NCBI RefSeq assembly: GCF_021155775.2
Contig: NC_060238.1
Coordinates: forward strand, 12,283,042-12,347,041
Reading direction: 5' to 3'
Origin: Neodiprion pinetum
Taxonomy: Eukaryota; Arthropoda; Insecta; Hymenoptera; Diprionidae
DNA: 64,000 nucleotides
Under the pieces are notes generated by a model. That model had not been told where the DNA came from, did not search any database, and saw nothing but the letters and a program-made list of their open reading frames with translations. How positions within the stretch are numbered: the first letter of the stretch is position 1; every line of letters begins with the position of its first letter. Both the position numbers and the translations under genes were made by a program. Shown piece by piece: positions 22,513-33,507 of the stretch.

Positions 22513-23107
22513 TAGGGTGGTCCTGATTTGGGGTGTTGGCGAATTTCGACAAATGCGCCCCCTAGACACGTTCGAAATAAATAAAAAAAAAATGTGTCCG
22601 AAAACGGAGCGCTGTAGTCCAATCAGAAGACGTGCCTTTAAGCTCGTGATGTTTTTACTTATAATACTTTTAACATTACTTTTTTTTACAAACTTATGAC
22701 GCAAATAAGGCTGCCTTTCGATTGGTGAAATACTGTCAAGCACCAAGCGGCTAAAAACAGGTATTCACGTTGATCAATTTGCCGTCATGTAAAATATCAG
22801 GGGGATGGGGGGCGTAAGGGTTGTGATAACGATTTGTGGAAAAATATACGCGTAATTGTACCCATGAACAACAGATTTATGTGAAAAAGAATTTTTTGCG
22901 TGCTTGGGGACAACTCAAAAACATAATGACTGCAGTAGTCTGAAAATCCCATGTTATTCAAATGAGAAACAAAACGAGCTTAGAGGCACGTCTTCTAATT
23001 GGACTACAGCGCTCCGTTTTCACACACATTTTTTTAAATTCATTTCGAACGTGTATAGGGGGCGCACTTGTCGAAATTCGTCAACACCTCAAATAAGGAC
23101 TACCCTA
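22513..23107. mobile_element. hAT-type foldback MITE
   Basis: The 595-bp element is flanked by the 8-bp duplication ATGTACAA (22505-22512, 23108-23115). Its terminal inverted repeats, starting TAGGGTGGTCC, extend about 140 bp inward with few mismatches. The 8-bp duplication and TAGGG start fit the hAT superfamily. No transposase is encoded. Confidence 0.88.
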
Positions 23108-23115
23108 ATGTACAA

Positions 23116-23387
23116 ATAATGTTGTTGAGAAAGTATCAGTGTTTCAATGCATATAAACCCTGTGTGTAAATCGTGCGTGCGCACACTCTATGTGAACTCT
23201 ACGCGCATACGCGCTACCTACGGGTAACGGGATTCCCTCTCAAAAGAAAGAACCCGTGATTAATATGTGAAAGCTGCTTTATTCAATAAAAGAGAAAATA
23301 AGGGCAATTCCAACCTTCAGTATGTTCCATTATTAAATGAAGTATAAAATAACAAATAGAAACCCATAGTTTATCAAATTTAATGAA
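23116..23387 (+). other. Probable Penelope-like flank left of the gypsy element
   Basis: The last bases (ttatcaaatttaatgaa) loosely match the family sequence that continues at 34619 after the gypsy element, so one Penelope-like copy was probably split here. The rest is non-coding. Confidence 0.3.
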
Positions 23388-23581
23388 TGTGGGAATATTC
23401 CAAATTTTAAATTTCCCGCGGTCGCAAAAAGAGGCCGTCAGAGAGTGACACCAGAACAGAAACAGGTCCGAAGATAAGAAGAGTGTAAAAACGATCGGAA
23501 AACCTGTAACCGAAAACTTTACCTTGAACTTTAGTGAATTCATTTTTCCATAGCAACTGTTATTCCCAACTGAAACCCACA
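23388..23581 (+). repeat. 5' LTR of gypsy A
   Basis: Starts TGTGGGAATA and ends CCCACA; preceded by the TGAA duplication and followed 4 bp later by the primer-binding site. Confidence 0.92.
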
Positions 23582-23585
23582 TTTA

Positions 23586-23603
23586 TAGGGGCTCGTCCGG
23601 GAT
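23586..23603 (+). other. Primer-binding site matching tRNA-Pro
   Basis: TAGGGGCTCGTCCGGGAT differs at one base from the complement of the tRNA-Pro 3' end, a site also used by some retroviruses. It would prime minus-strand DNA synthesis. Confidence 0.8.
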
Positions 23604-23695
23604 AGTCGAGCAGTTGAGCGTGAACTAGGCAAAAGTGAGGTTAACAACACACGCCCTAATTAACGAACGCGACTACCCAACGATACGGCGATAAG

Positions 23696-24440
23696 ATGAG
23701 TGAGAAAAACGGCACGCAGTCGCTAAACTCAGCATCAAACGCAACGAGAGACGACATACGAGATTAACTGAGGTCACGAGGCCTAAAGACGTCAGGTACG
23801 AAAGAAGAACTGGTGAACAGACTAGAACGGGCAATAGCTCTTGATGTTGATAAAGACGGCGACGAAGTAAACGACGATGAAGCGAACGACGATGAAACAG
23901 ACGACGACGAAGCAGCCGGCCACGGCCACCACCATCACGAAGAACCGCGAAGACGTAAGCCAATACTGAGGTTTAAAGATGTAGACGAATCAATGCTACC
24001 CTTTAGCGGCAACCAAGGAATAACTGTCAAAAGATGGATGAAAGACTTCGAGGAGATGGCAGATCTATGTGAGTGGACTGATATCCAAAAAGTAATGTAC
24101 GCGAAGAGATTACTAAAGGGCTCAGCTAAACTGTTCGTCAACTACGAGCGATGTACAAACTCATGGAAACAGTTAAAGAAGGCCCTAATAGCTGAATTTG
24201 CTCCAAGAGTTAGCAGTCACCAAGTACACAAAGAATTATGACAAAGGACAAAAGCAACTGATGAAACCTACCAAGAATATGTCTACAACATGTTGGAAAC
24301 TGCGTCACGAGCTTATCTGGAAACAGAGTCCGTTATTTGATATATCGTTGACGTAATACGAGATGATGAGGCGAATAAGGTAATCTTATACGGGGCCAGA
24401 AACATCAAGGAGCTACGCAAGAAGCTTCTGGTGTAGGGAA
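23696..24440 (+). pseudogene. Gypsy A gag with N-terminal SAP-like domain
   Basis: From ATG 23696 the frame carries a SAP-like motif (RSRGLKTSGTKEELVNRLE) near residues 18-45, then a long acidic/His-rich linker (DDDEAAGHGHHHHEE) and a capsid-like region (FSGNQGITVKRWMKDFEEMA; LLKGSAKLFVNYE). SAP motifs bind DNA, which could tether gag or the preintegration complex to chromatin. Stops at 23765 (TAA), 24239 (TGA) and beyond 24330 show that it is dead. Confidence 0.75.
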
Positions 24441-24442
24441 AG

Positions 24443-25342
24443 ATGAAGGAGAACTCTAAAGCTGATAATAAAACGAAACCCACTCAAGTAAAACGAAAGA
24501 CAACCACGAATACGAATACGAATGCAGAAATCAGACGCTGTTTCAACTGCGGAACGTGGGACCTGACTGCCCAAACAAAAGTAGAGGTACCAAATGCTTT
24601 AATTGTAACGAATATGGCCATGTATCAGCAAAATGTACTAACCCCAAAGCTACCAGCCAGCCAACCAAGAGCTGTGACGCCGCCGAGGCCTATCCGTCAA
24701 GAAAACCAGTCAAGGAAGTACGCCGGGGAAACCATATGATGGATGCTCTCATCTATTCAGGAAGTGATCTGACGCTGATGCAATCTGACAAAGATGTACG
24801 GATGGGAGCACCAAGACTGCAGAATGAAAGCATACGATTCCGAAGCGTGGGACTAGATAATAGCTCTACGCTGGGGAGCTTCGACGCAGATATTTTAGTA
24901 GATAATCAAGCCTACCAAGTTGTGATACACGTAGTACCTGCCAAATATTTAAATTATAAACTCCTTTTAGGCGCAGATTTCATGAGAAAAGCAGATGTGA
25001 CCTTCAAGGGCAGTACAGTCACCAGAGTTTCCAAAACAGAATCAGAAGCGCAGAACGATCGGCAGCTGCCAGAAGTACTGTGGATCAGCATTAGTGACGA
25101 ATTCAATCATGTTGTCATATCACATGTGAAGAACCAGGATTTGCGAAACAAAATACAGGCACTTATCAACGAATACCAGCCCTCAAAAGGTAGCCCACGA
25201 ATATTAAGATGAACATTATTTGAAAGACGACATTCCTGCCTATTAACAACCGAAAAGATTATCCTGGAATGTAAAGAAGGAAGTTAATAGGCAAATTCAG
25301 GAGTGGTTGGACGAGGGCATAATCCGTCCGAGCAATTCGGAG
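24443..25342 (+). pseudogene. Gypsy A nucleocapsid and aspartic protease, into start of RT
   Basis: A zinc knuckle CFNCNEYGHVSAKC (CX2CX4HX4C) is followed by a retropepsin-like region with ALIYSGSDLTLM, in which Tyr replaces the catalytic Asp, and LLLGADFM. A partial first knuckle lies just upstream in another frame (CFNCGTWD). After a frame change near 25200, the conserved RT entry (QIQEWLDEGIIRPSNS) is cut by the hAT insertion at 25343. Confidence 0.8.
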
Positions 25343-25359
25343 TAGTGATGCCGTCGAGC

Positions 25360-25515
25360 GAGACGAGACGAGAATTTCGGATTTCTCGTCTCGAAAAAAT
25401 TTCGAGAAATATTTCTCGTCTCGAATTTCAAGAAATATTTCTCGTCCCGAATTTCGAGAAAAATTTCTCGTCTCGAAAAAATTTCTCGTCTCGAATTTCG
25501 AGACTTTCGAAATTC
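25360..25515. repeat. Left subterminal repeat cluster of the hAT element
   Basis: Repeated 'tttctcgtctcga' and its complement occur about eight times within 150 bp of the left end. In hAT elements such arrays are transposase-binding sites; that function is inferred here. Confidence 0.75.
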
Positions 25516-25598
25516 TTGATAATCTCGGCGCCCTTGGGCTTGGGCATGGATTGGGCTGGAATAATTTAAATACAAATAAAACGCTTTCTAATGCACTT

Positions 25599-27764
25599 TT
25601 ATTGTTCGGACGGGTTAAGATTTTTTTGAATCGCTGATTTGAGGCTGCACGTCAGCCATCCGTTTAAACACAGCAGACTTCTCGCTGATTCATTGGACAT
25701 ATTATTTCGGTGTTTCCTTAGGATCAAACCGGCCTTCGAAAACAAACGTTCAGCCGGAACGCTTGTCGCCGGGATGCTTAAGAAATCTCGCGCCATTTTC
25801 GCCAAATTCGGAAATGAATTTGAATTGTCTCGCCACCACTCCAAAATATTTTCGTTCCGACTCGCCCGTTTGAGTTTGCAATAGCGCTCGAATTCTCGCT
25901 GTGGTTCACTACAGTCTTCGTGAAAAATCTGCGTGGAGGCCTCATAAAGTTCATATAAATCGAAGGATCCCTGGCTTCCTTGATCCGATAAACTTTTACC
26001 CTGAGATGCTATCATCTCGACGGTGGAATTTGCCCAATATTGTTCGCGAAAAATTTTTTGAATCTTAGCCATTGATGCCTTTTCTATGTCACGACCCCAA
26101 GATGTGAGTTGAAACGTTCCAACTTTGTGCCGAGAATCGAGGATGAGAACAACTCCATATATCCAATTCGTTTTCTTGTAGTGTTTGAGCATCTTATCTC
26201 TTCTAGCTTGGAAAGCTTCGATAAATTCCTCGTCGACGCAACTTCGCGATGGCTTCGCATCAAGTTGGTGAGTTACCGTCTCGATTTTGTCAAGAAGCAT
26301 ATTGAACCCCACAATTACCAATGGCAACGTAATGTACGTTTGACCACCGAGAACCGTCGACAGATGATCGAATGGTTTTAAATACGCGCACACAGCTTCG
26401 ATGATTTCCCATTCTTCAGGGTTGATTATCAACTCGCGAAGTTCTCCATAGTTGTGCATAAGTGCGTTAAGAGCCGACTTGACACTCAGTCCTGTTCGCA
26501 ACATTACGTAAGTCGAATTCCATCGAGTTGACACGTCCATCGTTATCGCTATTTTTTTTTCGTTGGCGGCGTCACAATATGCGTGCAATTTACTCATCCA
26601 CTGCTCAGACCTTTTCAGTTTTGCAAGAAGTTTTCTCAATTCATTAATGACATTCGTTTCTTTCGATTGTTCCCATACAGATAATACGGTCTCTTCGTCA
26701 GAGCTGCCAATATCGGTAGACAACTCGAAATCTGGGTGTTTCGGATTCAGAGCGTTCAATGTATCTTGTACTCCCAAATTCAAAATGTGAGCGAAAAAAC
26801 GGAAGTGTGAATCACTCGCGTCGAATTCGATGCCTTCCCGACATAAGAGATCGGAGAGTTCGGCTATGAACGATGTATTTGCAGCCGCATTGTCGAGAGT
26901 GATGCCTTGAATTTTTGATTTAATCTTGAACTCCTCTAACACATCGAGCACGAGATTAGCCATATCCCTGCCTGTGTGAGCTCCATTCGATGGAATAAAA
27001 TCCAGCGGTAGAGATTGCAATTTCCAGTCATTATCGATGTAATGCATCGTTATGCCGTAATACGATCGATTAGCGATCGATGTCCATCCATCGACTGTCA
27101 AAGAAAATTTTGAATCAACTTTCTTCACTACTTTAAAAACAGCTCCTCTCATGATCACGAAGTGATTGATGACTTTTTCTTGTAAACTCGTCCATTTCGG
27201 ATATGCAAAGTTTCCATTAAGGAAAGTGAAAAAGTCTTGAGTGGTATTGTCATCGAAAAACGAAAACGGTAAATACTTAATTGCCATCCATTCGACAATT
27301 CTTTGCTCGAATGTCCTTGTATCTTTTTGCCGAGTAGCAGATGGTGTGCTGGGATCGACAAAGTTTTTCACTGATGAATCGCCATCATGTGCATTTCGCA
27401 AATGTCTTTGAAGCCCAAAAGTATTCGAATTCTTCATTTTAATTCGACGATCAATTCCGGACTTGAGACACAGTAAGCACTTTCCATATTTTTCTTCATC
27501 GACCGAGCACACTTCAAAAAATGCAAAGTATTTTTGCTGTGTTTTGGACGTTGTCTGTACAATACAATTATCTTTATTCGATGAAGTATACGGTAAATTT
27601 TGAGTCACTGTGATTTCCAGCTGCCCGACGTCGCCAGAATTTTTTTCAAGTTCACCGGTCGTCAAATCATCTTCTTCACTTTCATTGGATCTGATTGAAG
27701 CGTGTTGGCGTTTGTTTTTCTTTTTGCCGTGGCTAGAAATCTCCACTATGTTGGAACGCTTCAT
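25599..27764 (-). CDS. hAT transposase, apparently intact
   Basis: The 721-residue protein would cut and paste the flanking element. An N-terminal BED-type zinc finger spans about residues 75-130 (CLLCLKSG, then LQRHLRNAH). The RNase H-like catalytic core includes SLTVDGWTS (first Asp), GITLDNAAAN (second Asp) and the family hallmark DVSTRWNSTY. The C-terminal hAT dimerisation domain (FLSIPATSVPAERLFSKAG, then CLNGWL) ends near residue 705. Start ATG 27764 has an in-frame basic leader (KKKNKRQ) that could be a nuclear signal. There is no stop or frameshift over 2.1 kb, unlike every neighbouring pol gene, so the insertion is recent or under selection. Confidence 0.95.
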   Translation of the reverse strand: MKRSNIVEISSHGKKKNKRQHASIRSNESEEDDLTTGELEKNSGDVGQLEITVTQNLPYTSSNKDNCIVQTTSKTQQKYFAFFEVCSVDEEKYGKCLLCLKSGIDRRIKMKNSNTFGLQRHLRNAHDGDSSVKNFVDPSTPSATRQKDTRTFEQRIVEWMAIKYLPFSFFDDNTTQDFFTFLNGNFAYPKWTSLQEKVINHFVIMRGAVFKVVKKVDSKFSLTVDGWTSIANRSYYGITMHYIDNDWKLQSLPLDFIPSNGAHTGRDMANLVLDVLEEFKIKSKIQGITLDNAAANTSFIAELSDLLCREGIEFDASDSHFRFFAHILNLGVQDTLNALNPKHPDFELSTDIGSSDEETVLSVWEQSKETNVINELRKLLAKLKRSEQWMSKLHAYCDAANEKKIAITMDVSTRWNSTYVMLRTGLSVKSALNALMHNYGELRELIINPEEWEIIEAVCAYLKPFDHLSTVLGGQTYITLPLVIVGFNMLLDKIETVTHQLDAKPSRSCVDEEFIEAFQARRDKMLKHYKKTNWIYGVVLILDSRHKVGTFQLTSWGRDIEKASMAKIQKIFREQYWANSTVEMIASQGKSLSDQGSQGSFDLYELYEASTQIFHEDCSEPQREFERYCKLKRASRNENILEWWRDNSNSFPNLAKMARDFLSIPATSVPAERLFSKAGLILRKHRNNMSNESARSLLCLNGWLTCSLKSAIQKNLNPSEQ

Positions 27765-28129
27765 CTTTCACGAGAGTCCACCACTTTATAGTCGGATCTA
27801 TAATAATAATCGCTAATTTTAAAAACCTGTTAGCAATAATTTAAAAAAAAAACACACACACACACACCCGGACATATTTTTAGACATGATTTTTCGACGT
27901 TTTAGGACATTTTAAACATATTGGCGTTGGCAACTGGAAAAAACTATTTTCACCGTCACATAGCTTCCCCTATAAGGAAGCAAAAAGTGTTGAAATAAAA
28001 TCCGAGTATCCAAAAAAATACTATACAGTAACAAAAATGGGTATTCATAATGATTTATGAAAAAAAAAATCATTTTCAAAAATCGAAAAAATAGTAATTA
28101 TGGAAATCCCACGATCAGACGGTCCAGCA

Positions 28130-28985
28130 ACCGTTTCAAAATGGACTTAAAAGATCAAAGAAAACAACAATAAACAATTTAACAGCGATAATTTAATACG
28201 TGATGACAAAGAGGGAACACCGGGTGAGCGAGCCTCGCGGCCGAGCGAACCACGCGGACGTTCGAATCGGGTTTCCCCGGCGAGACCCGATTGATCGAAC
28301 GAAACAAAGTTCTCGCTCGCCAGCATCGCAAAACACACAAAAACCGGGGCAATTTCGATATGGAAAGAGACACAGGGCTGTTAATCGACGACAGGGCTCA
28401 ACAAAAACACTAAGAAAGGGGTTGAAACTATGATCTAATGGCTCGATAACTTATCGGCTCCAAAACAAGGGGGTTCTCAATTCTCAAAAAAAAGAGCTCA
28501 ATGACTTCGAAGGGATTTTTGGGGAAACGACTCGCGGCTCAACACTCGTCACGTCGAATTGACCGACGAAAAACTCTTTCTCGAATGATTAATTCGAGAA
28601 GAGACAGACAACGGGGATTTCTTGATCAGTGGGACGAAAAGGGAATAATTGGCTTGGTAATGGCGTCGCACGCCCGGTGAAAAACGAAGGACTCACTTGA
28701 TCGCTTTTTCAGTGTTCAACAACACGAAAAGAAGGTGCCGACGAGGTCCAGAAACATCCAAGAGTCGTTCTTCACGGAGCCGGTTCGACGTAAAAACTTT
28801 GATTGCGAAAATCGTCAGAAATATCCTCGAAAACGATGAAAATTTGAGGGACGCCGTGCGTGCCTCGCGAGTCCGCCGGGGAAGCGAAGCGCTACGGGGT
28901 CTTCACGAGCTCCTGCAACCTGATTAATTGAGAACGCTCGCGGGCCTCGCGAGGCAAGGCCTCGCCTAGTTACTATTTATTTTTC
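28130..28985. other. GC-richer block inside the hAT element, unexplained
   Basis: Between the transposase start and the right subterminal repeats lies about 850 bp markedly richer in G+C (cgcggccgagcgaaccacgc near 28237; inverted gcctcgcgaggcaaggcctcgc near 28944). Small open frames on both strands have no recognisable domain. It could be 5' regulatory DNA of the transposon, captured host DNA or a nested insertion. Confidence 0.5.
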
Positions 28986-29029
28986 TCATTCGGTGCCCTA
29001 AAAATCAAACGTAGACTGAGAGATTCCAG

Positions 29030-29285
29030 GAATCTCGAAATTGACAAAAAATCCCGAGAAATCTCGAGAAATCCGAGAAATCTCGAGAAATCCGAGAAAT
29101 CTCGAAAGATCCGAGAAATCTCGAGAAATTCGAGAAATCTCGAGATGTCGAGAATCTCGATCGAGAATCTCGTCAGTCGAGAAAAATTTCTCGTCTCGTC
29201 TCGAGACTTCGAGACGAGAGTTTTTCGAGATGAAACAAGAAATTTCTCGATCTCGTCTCGTCTCGCCGAGAAATGTCTCGTCTCG
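29030..29285. repeat. Right subterminal repeat cluster of the hAT element
   Basis: Tandem 'gaaatctcgagaaatccga' units (29050-29140) are followed by 'tctcgtctcgag' repeats to the right terminal inverted repeat. It mirrors the left cluster. Confidence 0.8.
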
Positions 29286-29305
29286 ACGGCATCACTAATT
29301 CGGAG

Positions 29306-29896
29306 TATGCTAGCCCAGTCGTTCTCGTCAAGAAGAAGAATAGCGCTACGAGAATATGCATTAACTTTCGAAAGCTAAACCAGAAGATCGTCAAAGACCG
29401 ATACCCGCTATCCCTTGTGGAAGATCAACTAGACCAGCTGCAAGGAGCCAAGGTGTATAGTGCACTAGACCTAAGAAATGGGTTCTTTCACGTGCCAATA
29501 CACCAAGATGCACAGAAGTACACAGCGTTTGTAGTCCCTAATGGCCACTACGAGTTCCTACGAGCACCCTTTGGGCTCTGCAATTCGCCAACTGTGTTCC
29601 AACGACTATTAACGCCATTTTCAGAGATCTGACAGCAAAAGGCTATGTACTCACCTACATGGACAACGTAATCATTCCATCCAAAGACGAAGACGAAGAA
29701 ATAGAGAAATTAAAGACAGTAATGAACGTTGCACGTGAGCATGGACTATGCATTAACTGCAGTAAATGCCAGTTCCTACGAGGAAATATACTGTTCCTCC
29801 GCCACATTATTGAGGAGGGCAGTATTCCTCCATCGGTACAAAAGTCGGCTGCAGTCAAAAGCTTTCCAAGACCGTCGAATGTTGAAGCAGTTCAGT
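29306..29896 (+). pseudogene. Gypsy A reverse transcriptase
   Basis: RT motifs are RICINFRKLNQKIVKDRYPL, YSALDLRNGFFHVPI and FLRAPFGLCNSPTVFQ. A frameshift near 29610 is followed by a YMDN box where YMDD is expected. The gene is cut by the LTR insertion at 29897 and resumes at 32593. The product would be inactive. Confidence 0.85.
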
Positions 29897-30143
29897 TGTT
29901 CACGACCAACTCGTGAATTCCGACTAACTCCGACCCTGGCTCACGCGCGGGCCCGCAAACTTATGCGTCTGCCCCTGAGCTCAATTTCCAGTCACGCGCC
30001 GCCGCGAGCGTCAACCACCACGTCACGCGTGCCGCTAACGCCACCCACGCAGCCAAGCGCGCGTCCCGCAATCGGCTCACCGAGTTTCCCGCTTACAAGT
30101 TTGAGCCGAGGCTGGGATATGAAACCAACGAAATCAGCCATCG

Positions 30144-30262
30144 GTACCACAGCTTCGGTGTCACTGATTCTTGGAATACCCACTACCACAGCTTCGGTCT
30201 CACTGATTCTTGGAATACCTACTACCACAGCTTCGGTCTCACTGATTCTTGGAACATCTACT
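30144..30262 (+). repeat. Tandem repeat, 3 x ~39 bp
   Basis: Units share 'taccacagcttcggtctcac' followed by 'tgattcttggaatac'. It lies inside solo LTR B. Confidence 0.9.
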
Positions 30263-30276
30263 ATAATCCAGACCAG

Positions 30277-32220
30277 TATTACGCCCCGACGTACCGCCTT
30301 GGCGTACGTTCAAAATTCCTTTTTCAAAATTCTATTTCATTTCATTTCTTTAATTATTTCATTACAATCTCATATTCTAATAAGGTCACGTACAGTCCTC
30401 GGCATCCGCTGACATTGTATCTTATTTGCTGACACCAGGAATCGCGCTATAAAATTACTGACCTAGTAACAGCGGCGCTCAGCCCGGGAATATCTCTCTT
30501 TTTAAGTCAAAATTATCATCAATAATTAGGATAAACCACTACCTTTGGAACCACCAAATTAAAATAGATTATTTGTTAAGATGTGTGGATGAATGCGTGA
30601 GAATTATCTTAAGATACCTTCTGTTAACATCTTGTACGTATAAGTGACGAGATTGAGAATCGTCGGAACACCGTCGAATGGCGCGAACTAACGCTGACCG
30701 TGTAGATTTAGACACCGGGAGGTCGCCCCCGCACTTAATTGGCTAATTACTGTTGCAACTTATTGCAACTGCAGATTTTTCCCTATTAATACCCTCTGGC
30801 CCAAGCAGACACGTCTTTCGTCTGTCAAGTCGCGAAGTGCGTGGACGTCAACCCGGATTAGCTCTCTCGACTAAGAGTAGCGTTGGAAAATTTTAATTGT
30901 GACCAGCCTGAAGTCTCGCGCTAATTCGTCAAAACCGAGCATTCAGTTATTGTGTTAGCTGCAAAAGACTCACTATCTCCTACCTTCCAAATTCTTTCCT
31001 GTTCTGTACTATTTTTTAAATCTTCAAGAATAGACATTTTTATGATATTCCATTTTCCTTAAATAAACCAAGTTCAGCCCAGATTCAATCCAATCTGGTA
31101 ATATTAAGCATTTACTCTAAAAATCAAGAACTTTATTACTTCCGTAAAATAATCATTTCAATAATAATAATACACACCATTAAATATCAAAACCGCGAGT
31201 GAAACATTCGGACATTTATTGTGAAAAGTAACTTTTGATAATTAAGACTGAGGGACCGGGTTCATCGTTTCCGATATCATCCATTCACCCTTAAGAACTC
31301 GAGGTGAGGCCCTGCTCTAGTATACTACTGACGCAGACCGACACGATCCGACGGCTCTCAATTTCGTCACCACAACAACAAATCTAAAGATAGGTTAATC
31401 CGAGTGCTAATCTCCAACAGCGAACTAATTTTTGTCTTCACCTTTCTAAATCAAAATTTACTATTGTAATATCTATTTGAAAGTAAGACTAGAGTTGGTG
31501 GCTAGCTTTACTACCCCCAATTAGATGAAACGTATTGTTTCCAAGATTTGAATACAATTCGAAATAACAGCAACAGGTATTGGTGTCCAGCTATAGACAA
31601 TTTCCTTGGGAATTCCGAGAGTTATTCTCCAGTCTTTAGCTCGGCCCCACTTAATAATTAATTCAAGATAATCTAAAAAGAGGGATAAAATATCGAATAA
31701 TCACGACCGGCTGGTTATAAGTATCGTTCAGGATAGATGTTCTTGGTATCAAATAATAATATCGTTTAGAATAGAATAACACACGGTTTGCTCAACACGC
31801 AAACGGTCAAATTTAGTGATTCTGCAGTTTCTCTGCATTTGAATATAAATTCGTTTGTCGGCGTGCACTGTTGTATAAACTCAAACACTTTATAAATTGT
31901 TCCTTTCGGGTTCTACGTCATTAACGTCATTCATTGTTACAGAATATACTTTATCTTTTACCAGTTTAATTACTTCAAATCATTTATTTTAAACGCGAAT
32001 CTTTTTCCATTTCCATTATTAGAAATCAGCCTCAACCATTTAAACAACTCTCACAGACCTGTATAGGACTCGACAACAATGTACCCACATTACCGGCTTA
32101 TCGAAAGGGAGGTCCTTCTTAGTGTTAATTTTTTATTCATTGTCGTTACGTGGGAGCATCTTTGATTATCCAATTAATCATTAACTACCACCGCTTAGTA
32201 CACTCTTACCCCACGTAACA
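30277..32220. repeat. Solo LTR, family A (copy 2), nested in solo LTR B
   Basis: Starts TATTACG (first dinucleotide mutated) and ends CGTAACA, flanked by the duplication CCAG (30273-30276, 32221-32224). It is related along its length to 13197-15472, with indels making it about 330 bp shorter. Confidence 0.8.
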
Positions 32221-32592
32221 CCAGCAGCCAAGCAGCCATATCAGTACGTTTTACTTCTTCAAAAGCAAGCAGTTTTTAAATCAACCAGAGATTCGCCGTC
32301 CTCCTACACCACCAAGTTCACCTGAGTGCTGCTACACACCACCACCTGTCACTACACCGATTCGCAGTCACACATCTTTGCTGCAGCCTTCACCACAACA
32401 CAGGTGAACAACCACCGTTCCTTCCATTATTTGGAAACCAAAACCTCAATTTTGTTGTATATATGTATATATAATCAATGAATCAACAAGCATACGTCTA
32501 AATATAAAATTCTACAAGTCTCATCTTTGACTTTAGCAGGGACCAACTCCCCGCGGCTCAGTCGAAACGCTAGCCACATCTAGCCCATCAGT

Positions 32593-33507
32593 CTTTTCTA
32601 GGCCTGACTGGATATTTCCGTAAGTTTCTTGCAGGTTTATTCCTCCATCGCGAGGCCACTGACTAGTATCCTACGTGATGGAGACACCTTTCGATTTGAT
32701 AGAGAACAGGAAGATGCATTCCAGCAATTGAAGACGATTTTGAGCAGCAGACCAGTGTTGAGACTGTATCGCGTCAATGCTGACACCGAACTTCACACCG
32801 TCGCTTCGAAGTATGGCTATGGTGCCATATCACTGCAACGAGACGACCAAGACAACGCACTCCACCCGGTATTCTACGCCAGTTGGAAGACAACCCCGGC
32901 TGAAGAAAATTACAGCAGTTATGAACTCGAAGTCATAGCTGTAGTCAAGACATCAAAGAAATTTCGGATCTACTTACTCAGCATCTTATTTAACATTGTA
33001 ACTGACTATGAAGCCTTTTACAAAACCATGAATAGAAAGGACTCATGTGTACGAGTAGCCAGATGGGCTCTTCTGTTGGAAGAGTTCTAGTGCAAAGTCG
33101 AACACAGACCCGGCAAGAACATGAGACAAGTCGACGCCTTGAGCAGGAACGCTCTTCCGGAAGTCTCCCTGGTCGAAGAAGAAAGAGAGGGGCTAATAGC
33201 AAGCCTAAGAAAAGCACAGTTAGCAGATGATGAACTGAAGAAATTTTTTCATGAAGATGAAAACGACAAACTAGACAGATATGTCGTCAGAAACGGTATC
33301 CTTTACAAGGAGATAGACGACGAATTCCTAGTAGTCGTTCCAAAACGGATGCAAGTGGATGTTATCAAGCAAGCCCATGGCAGAGGACACTTTGCGGTCC
33401 AAACGATAGATACTTTACTGGAACGGGACTACTGGTTCACGAAAATGAGACCCAAGGTCGAACAAGTGATCAGAAACTGCATGAAATGCATTCTTGCCGA
33501 GCGCTAG
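32593..33507 (+). pseudogene. Gypsy A RNase H and integrase zinc-binding region
   Basis: The RNase H region contains DREQEDAFQQLKTIL, SKYGYGAISLQ and ENYSSYELEVIAVV; the first acidic active-site position is altered. A TAG at 33088-33090 separates it from a connector (RPGKNMRQVDALSRN) and the integrase HHCC region (QAHGRGHF, then CMKCILAER), where another TAG follows. Confidence 0.85.

Larger units (their letters stand above)
25343..29297 (-). mobile_element. Complete hAT DNA transposon
   Basis: The 3955-bp element has perfect 16-bp terminal inverted repeats (TAGTGATGCCGTCGAG) and an 8-bp duplication ATTCGGAG (25335-25342, 29298-29305) inside the gypsy RT gene. One intact transposase gene fills the left half. 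Many copies of tctcgaga/atttctcgtctcga motifs cluster at both ends. It appears structurally autonomous. Confidence 0.96.
29897..32587 (+). repeat. Solo LTR, family B, itself interrupted
   Basis: Starts TGTTCACGACC and ends TAGCCCA, with a 5-bp duplication TCAGT (29892-29896, 32588-32592) in the gypsy A pol gene. Without the nested LTR (30277-32220 plus a 4-bp duplication) it is about 743 bp. A run of three tandem units lies near its left end. Confidence 0.85.

Noticed and set aside
29040..29290. CRISPR-like or satellite array
   Set aside because: The repeats have no spacers and belong to the subterminal array of the hAT element, mirrored at the other end.
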